Assembly: GCA_050999295.1 (NCBI GenBank) | Contig: JBPCPI010000251.1 | Location: 1-11,425 of the forward strand | DNA from: JACCQS01 sp050999295 | GTDB lineage: Bacteria > Actinomycetota > Actinomycetes > Mycobacteriales > Geodermatophilaceae | Length of the DNA stretch: 11,425 bases | Direction: 5' to 3' | Shown here: in pieces, positions 1-6,273 of the stretch | Position numbering within the stretch: position 1 is the first letter of the stretch | How the letters are laid out: each line of letters begins with the position of its first letter | Made by a program: the position numbers and the translations under genes | Notes under the pieces: generated by a model | Databases searched by the model: none | What the model was told of the DNA's origin: nothing | Seen by the model: the letters and a program-made list of their open reading frames with translations, nothing else

Positions 1-537
1 GATCGCCTCGGTGCAACCCTCGAAGAGCTCCGGGTGGTTGTCGACGAGCCAACGGGCGCCGAACTTGCCGCCGGCCTCCTCGTCGGCGACAAACGCGAGC
101 ACGATGTCGCGCGGTGGCAGGTAACCCTCGCGATGCCATTGCCGGACGACGGCCAGCGTCATCGCGTCCATGTCCTTCATGTCAACCGCGCCGCGGCCCC
201 ACAGGTAGCCGTCGCGCTCCTCACCGGAGAAGGGATGCACGCTCCACTCGGCGGGTTCGGCCGGTACGACGTCCAGGTGGCCGTGGATCAGCAGCGCATC
301 CCGAGTCCGGTCCTGGCCGGCGATCCGGGCGACGATGCTTGCCCGGTTCTTGGCCGATTCGAGAATGGTCGTCTCCAGCCCGATCTCATCGAGCTTTGCG
401 GCAACGTACTCAGCCGCGACCCGTTCCCCCGCGCTGGTCTCGGTGTCTCCGGTGTTGGTCGTGTCGATGCGGATCAGGTCGGAGCAGAGCTCGACAACCT
501 CGTCCTGCGCGGTCTGGGTCCTGGGCATCGTTGCCAT
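1..537 (-). CDS. M20 family metallopeptidase (DapE/ArgE/carboxypeptidase type), 3' end cut by window edge
   Basis: The first 179 residues are present; the gene continues beyond base 1. M20 enzymes are cytoplasmic two-metal (usually zinc) hydrolases that split dipeptides, acylated amino acids or similar amides. The metal and catalytic residues are visible in the family order: H87-L-D89 in the HGHLDVVP motif, bridging D119 in GRGAVDMKD, and E153 (general base) with E154 (metal ligand) in ADEEAGG. The start at 537 is chosen because AGGAAGG (541-547) lies just upstream; an ATG three codons in (526-528) is possible. The lid domain and last metal ligand are off the window. The substrate cannot be told from this part; the RIDTTNTG segment near residues 23-30 is common in M20 proteins annotated only as peptidases. 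The gene diverges from tRNA-Leu. Confidence 0.9.
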   Translation of the reverse strand, partial: MATMPRTQTAQDEVVELCSDLIRIDTTNTGDTETSAGERVAAEYVAAKLDEIGLETTILESAKNRASIVARIAGQDRTRDALLIHGHLDVVPAEPAEWSVHPFSGEERDGYLWGRGAVDMKDMDAMTLAVVRQWHREGYLPPRDIVLAFVADEEAGGKFGARWLVDNHPELFEGCTEAI

Positions 538-582
538 GGGCCTTCCTACCACCGGTCCCCGTTCGAGACCTCACCCCTTCGG

Positions 583-616
583 TATCGTGGCTCGCTGCAC
601 CTGTTCGCTAGGTGCA
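583..616 (+). promoter_or_regulatory. Possible tRNA-Leu promoter element and leader hairpin
   Basis: TATCGT (583-588) fits the TANNNT form of an actinobacterial -10 box and would start transcription near 595, giving a short precursor leader before the tRNA at 621. No good -35 is seen. Directly after it is a perfect inverted repeat, TGCACCT (596-602) and AGGTGCA (610-616), with a 7-base loop. It could be a leader hairpin or an operator shared with the divergent peptidase gene. The repeat is seen directly; its role is a guess. Confidence 0.3.
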
Positions 617-620
617 TGTA

Positions 621-705
621 GTCCGGGTGGCGGAATGGCAGACGCGCTAGCTTGAGGTGCTAGTGCCCTTTAACGGGCGTGGGGGTTCAAGTCCCCCCTC
701 GGACA
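621..705 (+). tRNA. tRNA-Leu, anticodon GAG
   Basis: All arms can be folded by eye. The acceptor stem is GTCCGGG (621-627) with CTCGGAC (698-704), including one G-T pair, and A705 is the discriminator base. The anticodon stem is CTAGC/GCTAG (647-651, 659-663) around loop TTGAGGT, placing anticodon GAG at 654-656, which reads CUC and CUU leucine codons. The long variable arm with GCCC/GGGC pairing is typical of class II tRNAs such as leucine. The T arm is GGGGG-TTCAAGT-CCCCC (681-697). CCA is not encoded. Confidence 0.97.
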
Positions 706-737
706 CCCCTTCGAACACCCTCTCGAACCAGCGCCGC

Positions 738-1127
738 TCAGAATGGCGCGATGACCATCAGGCCAAGGCTCTGGGCAGCGCTGGTCTGGCGGCTGTCGTA
801 GGTCAGAATCGCCTCTGCTCCCAGTCGAACTGCCAGAGCCAGGTGCAGCGCATCCAGGGTCCGAAGGCGCCGACCGGGAAGCAGGCCCGCTTCGTGGTAG
901 AGCGACCGCGGCGACTCGTAGAGGTCGAATCGAGCCAACACGGCTGACACCCAAGCCTGCTCGAAGTCGTCGCGGACGGCGATTCTGCGCAGCTCCGTTT
1001 CCAGGAGCATGCTGGACGCGATCGGAGTCTCCTCGGCCGCGAGACCGTCAAGATAGCCGGCAAGCGGCGCCGACTCAGGTTCGTCGATGATGAGTTTCGC
1101 AGCAGCCGAGGTGTCGATGTAGTACAC
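738..1127 (-). CDS. vapC: VapC-type PIN-domain toxin (ribonuclease)
   Basis: A 129-residue protein of normal VapC length. VapC toxins are magnesium-dependent RNases, often cutting tRNA or rRNA, and are held inactive by their antitoxin. The four acidic PIN active-site residues are visible: D5 in YYIDTSA, E43 in LLETEL, D92 in LDALHLA and D111 in LTYDSR. No sign of decay is seen, so the toxin should be active. The start is GTG at 1125-1127, 6 bases after the antitoxin stop. No clear ribosome binding site is seen, so translation is probably coupled to the antitoxin gene. Its RNA target cannot be read from sequence. Confidence 0.93.
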   Translation of the reverse strand: MYYIDTSAAAKLIIDEPESAPLAGYLDGLAAEETPIASSMLLETELRRIAVRDDFEQAWVSAVLARFDLYESPRSLYHEAGLLPGRRLRTLDALHLALAVRLGAEAILTYDSRQTSAAQSLGLMVIAPF

Positions 1128-1133
1128 GCGGAG

Positions 1134-1385
1134 CTAACGCTCGCCGCGCAGGTCGTCCAGACTGTCTTGCACGGAGTGCTCCAGCTGCAGCCGCGGCAGC
1201 GTGGCGAAGCCACCCGATTCGGTTGCCTTGCGCACTCTCAATCCATCCCGATCGTCTGCGGGCGGCACCAGGATTGCAACCACCTCGCCACGGTTAGTGA
1301 CCGCGATGGTCTCCCCGTGAGCCACCTCCCGGAGAACCGAGCTGCTGTTGTTGCGCAGTTCCCGATGCGGGATGGTTCTCGTCAT
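1134..1385 (-). CDS. vapB: Phd/YefM-family antitoxin partner of VapC
   Basis: An 83-residue protein. The N-terminal half (PHRELRNNSSSVLREVAHGE, then VTNRGEVVAILVPP) has the pattern of the Phd/YefM antitoxin fold, which dimerises and binds its own promoter. The C-terminal part, from about residue 48, has charged stretches and should bind and block the PIN toxin. It precedes the toxin gene by 6 bases, the usual antitoxin-first order that keeps the antitoxin in excess. The ATG at 1383-1385 has no Shine-Dalgarno sequence; the upstream -10 element suggests leaderless translation. Autorepression through the repeat just before the start is likely from family knowledge. Confidence 0.92.
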   Translation of the reverse strand: MTRTIPHRELRNNSSSVLREVAHGETIAVTNRGEVVAILVPPADDRDGLRVRKATESGGFATLPRLQLEHSVQDSLDDLRGER

Positions 1386-1401
1386 GTAGCAACTGTAGCA
1401 A
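1386..1401 (-). promoter_or_regulatory. Leaderless promoter and direct repeat of the toxin-antitoxin operon
   Basis: Read on the minus strand, TACAGT is followed by exactly six bases (TGCTAC) and then the ATG of the antitoxin. TACAGT fits the -10 form TANNNT, and the spacing puts the transcription start at the A of ATG. The same bases form a direct repeat, TTGCTAC twice at a 9-base step (on the plus strand GTAGCAA at 1386-1392 and 1395-1401). Bound antitoxin here would cover the -10 box. The -35 region is weak. Confidence 0.6.
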
Positions 1402-1443
1402 GAGCTGACGCCACATGAACGTCGATCAGTCCAACTGGCTGCC

Positions 1444-2379
1444 CTAACGCGTGTCGGCGTGCGACAGAGCCGTTCGCCTGGTCAGCAGGCCGTCGAACAG
1501 GTCGCCGTGTTCCTCGACCCGGGCGAGGACCTCGGAGGCTAGGAACCGGAGGTCACCGGGCGACCGGCAGTCCTCGACCTCGTCCCAGGTGATCGGCGTG
1601 GACACGGTGGGTTGCGGCCGGGCCCGCAGCGAGTACGGCGCGACCGTGGTCTTGGCCGGGTTGTTCTGGCTCCAGTCGATGAAGACCTTGTCCGGGCGCA
1701 GGTGCTTGGCCATCTGCGAGACGATCAGGTCGGGGTGCTCGGCGGCCAGTCGTTCGGCCAGAGCCTTGGCGTAGCTGCTCGTCCGGTCGTGGTCGCGCAC
1801 CTGCACTCCGACATAGAGCTGCATTCCCTTGGAGCCGGACGTCTTGGCGTACGCTGTCAGCCCGTCTTCGGCCAGTATCTCGCGTACGAGTAGCGCTACC
1901 TTGGTGCACTCCACGATGGTGGCCGGTGGCCCGGGGTCGAGGTCGAAGACCATGAGGTCCGGCGCGAGAACCTGCTTCTTGGCCCCGACCCGCCACTGCG
2001 GGACATGCAGTTCCAGCGCCGCGAGGTTGGCCGCCCAGACGATGCTCGGCAGGTCGTTGAGGATCGCGTAGTCCAGTTCGGTGCGGTCCTTGGTGCTTCG
2101 GGTGGCCGGGAGGACAGCGTGGGTGAGCCAGTCCGGACCGTTGCGCGCGGTGTTCTTCTCGAAGAAGGACTGGCCCTCGACGCCGTCGGGATAACGCTTG
2201 AACGTGACCGGACGGCCCTTGAGGTAGGCCAGCATCGTCGGACCGACGGTGGCGTAGTAGTCGATCACGTCGGCCTTGGACCAGCCGATCTCGGGGTAGA
2301 GGATCTTCTGGAGGTTGGTCACGCCGAGGGTGCGCTCCCCTACCCGTACCCGCACCTTCGCACCCGCCATGACCGGCAT
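1444..2379 (-). CDS. LigD-type primase-polymerase domain protein (stand-alone POL)
   Basis: A 311-residue archaeo-eukaryotic primase-type polymerase of the LigD POL family, about the length of one POL domain. Such enzymes fill gaps at broken DNA ends with ribo- or deoxynucleotides before ligation. The metal-binding aspartates are present: D146-L-D148 in VFDLDPG and D235 in FIDWSQN, followed by NPAKTTVAPYSLRARP, a stretch typical of the family. Motif II reads SGSKGMQ (181-187), with Gln where I expect the His of SGSKGLH. It is the last gene of the ku and ligase cluster, 42 bases after the ligase gene. The start is uncertain: ATG at 2379 or the ATG three codons in (2368-2370). No ribosome binding site is obvious for either. 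Confidence 0.93.
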   Translation of the reverse strand: MPVMAGAKVRVRVGERTLGVTNLQKILYPEIGWSKADVIDYYATVGPTMLAYLKGRPVTFKRYPDGVEGQSFFEKNTARNGPDWLTHAVLPATRSTKDRTELDYAILNDLPSIVWAANLAALELHVPQWRVGAKKQVLAPDLMVFDLDPGPPATIVECTKVALLVREILAEDGLTAYAKTSGSKGMQLYVGVQVRDHDRTSSYAKALAERLAAEHPDLIVSQMAKHLRPDKVFIDWSQNNPAKTTVAPYSLRARPQPTVSTPITWDEVEDCRSPGDLRFLASEVLARVEEHGDLFDGLLTRRTALSHADTR

Positions 2380-2421
2380 TCTGCCGTGATCGCGGTGCCA
2401 TACCGGATTTCGACGGCCCGG

Positions 2422-3876
2422 CTACTCCGACTCGTCCACCACGTCCTCGGGGGACAGTTCATCGCGCAGGCCGCGCCAGACCGGATGCCGCAACCGTCCC
2501 GAGGAGCCCCATTCGGCGTAGGACGCCTCGCCGACCAGCACCGGTTCGACCCACTGCGGCTTCTTCCCGGCCGTCGGTGGGATCGCCTCGTTGAAAGGCG
2601 AAGTCCTGCGACTGTGCCGGCGCAGCACCCGGCCCAGGTCATCGAGCATCTGGTCGGTCAGACCGGTCCCCACGCTGCCGATGAACCGGAGACCATCCTC
2701 TTCAGGGATCCCGAGCAGGATCGACCCGAGGCCCCCGGCCCGGCGTCCGGCGCCCGGTAGCCAGCCCCCGATGACCCCGGACTGCGTGCGAACGTTCTTC
2801 ACCTTGCGCCACAACGGGCTTCGTTGCCCCGGCCGGTAGGGCGAGTCGAGCTTCTTGGCCAGGATGCCTTCGAGCTTGTACTCCCGGCTGGCAGCCAGCA
2901 CGTCCGCCCCGCCACCGGACCACCACGGAGTCACCTGCCAGTGCGGACCCTCCGGCACGACGTCTGCCAGCAGCGCGCGGCGCTGCTCGTACGGGAGACC
3001 GACAGCAGATCGTCCGGCGGCATAGAGGAGATCGAAGATCAGGTACGTCACCGGAGCCGACTCCGCAAGTTTCTTGGCTCGAGTCGCGTCCCCGACGTGC
3101 ATCCGGTGCTGCAGGGCACCGAAGTCCGGCCGCCCATCAGTACCCAGGCGCACGACCTCCCCGTCCAGCACGACATCGACAGGGCCCATGGCGATCCCCA
3201 ATCCACCCAGTTCCGGATAGTTGGCGGTGATGTCGCTGCCCTTGCGCGAGCGCAGGCGGAGCGCCGTCCCGTTGACCGTGCCGATCGCCCGGACGCCGTC
3301 CCACTTCATCTCGTACGCCCACGCGGCGTCCTCGCGGGGAAATGGCAACTCGCCCGGGACCGCCATCATCGGCTCGATCCGGTCCGGAACCGCGACGTAG
3401 TCAGGATCACTCGGTGGATCCAGGCGCCGGATGTTCCACTGCTTGTCCCCTTCGACCGGGAACAGCGCGTACCGGCCGGTGATCTTCTCGCCGGACAGAT
3501 CGACGATCACGTGTCGCTCGTCCCACTTCTCGGTCGAGTAGGTGCCGGTGTCGTAGACGGTCATCGGGCCCCCGCCGTACTCCCCCGCCGGGATCTCGCC
3601 AGAGAAGGTCAGGTACTCCATGGGGTGGTCCTCGGTGTGTACGGCCAGCCGGGAATCGCCGGGCGCGGGCGGCAGGCCGCGAGGGACCGCCCACGAGGCG
3701 AGCACCCCGTCTCGCTCCAGGCGCAGGTCCCAGTGCAGCCGCCGCGCGTGATGCTCTTGGATGACGAACACCGATCCGTGCTTGCAGGTGTCGTCGTGCC
3801 GGTCCGGGATGGGTTCTGGCGTACGGTCGGCGCGTCGCTTACGGCGATAGGTCGCCAGCCGATCCGGCGAGGGCAT
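2422..3876 (-). CDS. ligD: LigD-type 3'-phosphoesterase plus ATP-dependent DNA ligase (PE-LIG fusion)
   Basis: A 484-residue two-domain protein for sealing double-strand breaks. Residues about 30-160 are the 3'-phosphoesterase, which trims 3' phosphates and ribonucleotides. H42, H48, D50, R52 (HHARRLHWDLR) and H84, Y88 (HTEDHPMEY) are all present, the set I recall as essential in the Pseudomonas enzyme. Residues about 165-475 are the ATP-dependent ligase: nucleotidyl-accepting K191 in EMKWDG (motif I), RSRKG (209-213), YLIFDLLY (motif III, 278-285), EGILAKK (motif IV, 336-342) and WRKVK (motif V, 356-360), then an OB-fold. In one-piece LigD such as the mycobacterial protein the POL domain is fused in front; here it is separate. 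The ATG is 15 bases after the ku stop, with no obvious ribosome binding site. Confidence 0.96.
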   Translation of the reverse strand: MPSPDRLATYRRKRRADRTPEPIPDRHDDTCKHGSVFVIQEHHARRLHWDLRLERDGVLASWAVPRGLPPAPGDSRLAVHTEDHPMEYLTFSGEIPAGEYGGGPMTVYDTGTYSTEKWDERHVIVDLSGEKITGRYALFPVEGDKQWNIRRLDPPSDPDYVAVPDRIEPMMAVPGELPFPREDAAWAYEMKWDGVRAIGTVNGTALRLRSRKGSDITANYPELGGLGIAMGPVDVVLDGEVVRLGTDGRPDFGALQHRMHVGDATRAKKLAESAPVTYLIFDLLYAAGRSAVGLPYEQRRALLADVVPEGPHWQVTPWWSGGGADVLAASREYKLEGILAKKLDSPYRPGQRSPLWRKVKNVRTQSGVIGGWLPGAGRRAGGLGSILLGIPEEDGLRFIGSVGTGLTDQMLDDLGRVLRRHSRRTSPFNEAIPPTAGKKPQWVEPVLVGEASYAEWGSSGRLRHPVWRGLRDELSPEDVVDESE

Positions 3877-3891
3877 CTTGGGTGTGGCTGG

Positions 3892-4938
3892 CTAGGCCGA
3901 ACGCCGGCGTTGGGTGCTCGCGGCAGCCTTCTTGGCCGGGGCCTTCTTCGCCGCGGCCTTGGGTGCGGCCTTCTTGGCGGTCGCCTTCTTCGCCGGAGCG
4001 GACTTGCCGGCCGCCTTCTTCGCGGTCGTCTTCGTCGCCGAAGTCTTCGCCGAAGTCTTCGCCGTGGCCTTCTTCGCCGCTGGCCGCGACGTACCAGCGT
4101 CCTCATCGTCAGCGTCCATGCTGGCGTTGGAGCTTGTCGATTTCGCCGGCGCTGGGCTGCCCTTTGCCCTGGCGACGCTGGCCCGCAGTGCGCTCATCAG
4201 ATCGACGACCTGGCCGCCGCTGTCCTCCTCGACTTCGGGCTCGGGAGTGTGCACCTGTCCGCCGGCCTGTTTGGCATCGATGAGAGAGGTCATCGCCTCC
4301 CGGTAGTCGTCGCTGAACTCCTCTGGGTCGAAATCGGCCACCATCGACTCGACCAGCGACTCGGCCATCTTCAACTCCTGCGGCCGTACCGCGATGTCCT
4401 CGTCGAGGAAGCCGAACTCGGTCTCCCGGATCTCGTCCGGCCAGCGCATCGTGTGCAACACCAGGACGCCGTCGCGAACGCGGATGGCGGCCAACGCCTC
4501 CCGCTGCCGGATGGCGATCTTGGTCAACGCCATCCGCCCGGACTTCTCCAGGGCCTCCCGTAGCAGCACGTACGGCCGTACGGCGGGGCCGGTGTCCGGC
4601 TCCAGGTAGTAGGTCTTCTCATAGAGGATCGGATCGATCTGCTCGCCTGGGACGAACTCGATCACATCGATCGAGTGCTTGGTGCCCAATGGCATGTCGT
4701 CGAGGTCCTCGTCGGTCAGGATGACCAACTGACCGTCGGGCAGCTCGAAGCCCTTGGCGATGTCGGCGTAGGCCACCTCCTCGCCGTCGATCGAGCAGAC
4801 CCGCTTGTACTTGATCCGCCCGCCGTCCTCGCGATGGACCTGGTGAAAGCGGACGTCCTTGTCCTCGGTCGCGGAGTACATGCGCACACCGATACTCACC
4901 AGGCCGAAGGAGACCGCGCCCCGCCAGATAGACCGCAT
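3892..4938 (-). CDS. ku: Ku homodimeric DNA end-binding protein with lysine-rich tail
   Basis: A 348-residue bacterial Ku. It binds broken DNA ends as a ring-shaped dimer and recruits LigD. The N-terminus MRSIWRGAVSFGLVSIGVRM and the segment around YKRVCSIDGEEV are typical, and the core covers about residues 1-260. After an acidic linker (TPEPEVEEDS, then DADDEDAG), residues 284-348 form a low-complexity tail with 17 lysines, mostly in AKKA units, like histone H1 or mycobacterial HupB tails. Basic Ku tails are known in some actinobacteria and affect DNA binding. The ligase gene follows 15 bases later. The ATG is 9 bases after the stomatin-like gene and has a TANNNT box 6 bases upstream instead of a Shine-Dalgarno sequence. 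Confidence 0.97.
   Translation of the reverse strand: MRSIWRGAVSFGLVSIGVRMYSATEDKDVRFHQVHREDGGRIKYKRVCSIDGEEVAYADIAKGFELPDGQLVILTDEDLDDMPLGTKHSIDVIEFVPGEQIDPILYEKTYYLEPDTGPAVRPYVLLREALEKSGRMALTKIAIRQREALAAIRVRDGVLVLHTMRWPDEIRETEFGFLDEDIAVRPQELKMAESLVESMVADFDPEEFSDDYREAMTSLIDAKQAGGQVHTPEPEVEEDSGGQVVDLMSALRASVARAKGSPAPAKSTSSNASMDADDEDAGTSRPAAKKATAKTSAKTSATKTTAKKAAGKSAPAKKATAKKAAPKAAAKKAPAKKAAASTQRRRSA
3895..4089 (-). repeat. Degenerate repeats encoding the Ku lysine/alanine tail
   Basis: The tail-coding DNA has six copies of CCTTCTT (plus-strand reading), mostly flanked by GGC or CGC, encoding repeated AKK units. Two short near-identical runs around GAAGTCTTCGCC code for AKTSAKTS. Unit spacing is irregular, so this is a degenerate rather than exact tandem repeat. 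Copy number may vary between strains by slippage or recombination. Confidence 0.75.
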
Positions 4939-4950
4939 ATCGGCAGGTTA
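4939..4950 (-). promoter_or_regulatory. Candidate internal leaderless promoter of ku
   Basis: On the minus strand TAACCT (4945-4950), a TANNNT -10 match, is followed by GCCGAT and the ku ATG. The first three bases are the stop codon of the stomatin-like gene. The spacing equals that of the other two candidate leaderless genes in this window. No -35 consensus is seen at the expected distance. If real, ku and the ligase genes can be transcribed apart from the upstream membrane-protein genes. Confidence 0.45.
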
Positions 4951-6249
4951 CTGCTGACCGGACTGGCCGGGAGGCGGCCAGGACGCAGGGGTGTCGTAGG
5001 GATTGGGCGGCGGCGGACCGCCAAGACCCGCAGGCGGCACAGATCCGGGGGGACCAGGGTCGGTCGGTGCGGGGCCGGGCGAGGGCGGTCCCGAAGGCGG
5101 CGGCAGTGGCGCACCGCCACCGGGCCCCGAACCACCGCGTGGGCGCAGGGCCGGGATCGGCACGCCGGCGTCGATGGACTCGCTGAGTTCGAACTTCGCC
5201 TCGGGCTGTTCGGCAGCCGGCGGGAGATTCGAATCGAACCAACCCTCGGTGTCGATCTTCTCGGCGGGCCCACGTCCGTCGCCGCTTGCCTCCACATCCA
5301 TCCAGGACTTCTTCTCTGCGTCTCCACCCGCCAGCGTGGCCAGGCCGTCGAGGGCCCGGCTGAACTCACTTGGCACGATCCACATCTTGTTGGCGTCACC
5401 CTGCGCGATCTGCGGAAGGGTCTGCAGATACTGGTAGGCCAGCAGGCCGGAGTCTGGCTTGCCGCGGTGGATCGCCTCGAAGACCGTCTCGATCGCTTTG
5501 GCCTGGCCCTGGGCGGTGAGGAACTGAGCGGCTCGCTCACCTTCGGCGCGCAGAATCTGGCTCTGTCGTTCAGCCTCCGCCCCGAGGATCGCCGCCTGCT
5601 TCTGTCCCTCGGCGGACAGGATCTGGGCGACCTTTTGGCCCTCCGCCATTTTGATCGAGGATTCGCGCTGTCCTTCGGCGGTCAGGATCACAGCCCGCTT
5701 GTCCCGGTCGGCACGCATCTGCTTCTCCATCGAGTCCTGAATGGACAGTGGAGGTTCGATCGCCTTGATCTCGACCCTGGCCACTCGCAGGCCCCACGGT
5801 CCGGTCGTGCCGTCGAGCACTGTACGGAGTTGGGAGTTGATCCCGTCGCGTCCGGTCAACGCGCCTTCCAGGTTGAGCCCGCCCACGACGTTACGAAGCG
5901 TTGTCGTAGTCAGTTGCTCCATGCCGTGGATGTAGTTCGCGATGCCGTACACGGCAAGGCGGGGATCGGTCACCTGGAAGTAGACGACCGTGTCGATGCC
6001 AACTTGCAGGTTGTCGGCGGTGATCACCGGCTGCGGCGGGAAGGAGATGACCTGCTCACGCAGGTCGATCGTGGCCCGGACCCGGTCGACGAACGGGACC
6101 AGGAGCGCGAGTCCAGGAGAGAGCGTTCGGCTGTAGCGACCGAGCCGCTCCACGACTGCTGCCTGTGCCTGAGGGACGATCTTGATACTTCTCGCCACGA
6201 TGATGATGACGATGATGGCGATGACCGCCAGTGCAATGATCAACTCCAC
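4948..6249 (-). CDS. SPFH/band 7 (stomatin-like) membrane protein with proline-rich tail
   Basis: A 433-residue protein placed by synteny with mycobacterial Rv1488. Residues 3-19 are one very hydrophobic membrane segment. The SPFH domain follows (about 22-185: VPQAQAAVVERLGRYSRTL, then VYFQVTDP). Residues 191-256 are six tandem 11-residue repeats beginning AEGQ, predicted coiled coil. Residues about 365-433 are a Pro/Gly-rich, probably disordered tail. Family members form oligomeric membrane microdomain scaffolds or cages, often with NfeD and membrane proteases. The GTG start at 6247-6249 is preceded by GAAGGA, a fair ribosome binding site. The NfeD gene is 24 bases upstream, so the two are co-transcribed. 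The substrate is unknown. Confidence 0.93.
   Translation of the reverse strand: MELIIALAVIAIIVIIIVARSIKIVPQAQAAVVERLGRYSRTLSPGLALLVPFVDRVRATIDLREQVISFPPQPVITADNLQVGIDTVVYFQVTDPRLAVYGIANYIHGMEQLTTTTLRNVVGGLNLEGALTGRDGINSQLRTVLDGTTGPWGLRVARVEIKAIEPPLSIQDSMEKQMRADRDKRAVILTAEGQRESSIKMAEGQKVAQILSAEGQKQAAILGAEAERQSQILRAEGERAAQFLTAQGQAKAIETVFEAIHRGKPDSGLLAYQYLQTLPQIAQGDANKMWIVPSEFSRALDGLATLAGGDAEKKSWMDVEASGDGRGPAEKIDTEGWFDSNLPPAAEQPEAKFELSESIDAGVPIPALRPRGGSGPGGGAPLPPPSGPPSPGPAPTDPGPPGSVPPAGLGGPPPPNPYDTPASWPPPGQSGQQ
5482..5679 (-). repeat. Six 33-base units encoding hendecad coiled-coil repeats
   Basis: Residues 191-256 of the stomatin-like protein divide without gaps into six 11-residue units starting AEGQ, AEGQ, AEGQ, AEAE, AEGE and AQGQ, most ending in hydrophobic I-L or F-L pairs. 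The step in DNA is 33 bases. Eleven-residue periodicity favours a nearly straight coiled coil, as described for stomatin and flotillin assemblies. Confidence 0.8.
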
Positions 6250-6273
6250 GGAGGGTTCCTTCCCAGGGACTGA

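Noticed and set aside
34..655. Plus-strand open frames over the peptidase gene
   Set aside because: The minus strand encodes all M20 metal ligands in order; the plus-strand frames have no domain and one runs into the tRNA.
706..737. Possible attachment site or terminator after tRNA-Leu
   Set aside because: Only a weak TTCGA/TCGAA pairing is seen, and no copy of the tRNA 3' end was found elsewhere in the window.
3895..4089. CRISPR-like or satellite repeat array
   Set aside because: The repeats are irregular, in frame and encode the Ku lysine tail; there are no constant-length spacers.
2824..4563. Plus-strand open frame of 579 codons opposite the ligase and ku genes
   Set aside because: It is antisense to two clear genes, is rich in Arg, Gly and Pro as expected for a frame opposite GC-rich coding DNA, and shows no family motif.
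4675..6273. Plus-strand open frame of 532 codons opposite the stomatin-like gene
   Set aside because: Low-complexity translation with no recognisable domain; the minus strand carries a convincing SPFH protein with a ribosome binding site.
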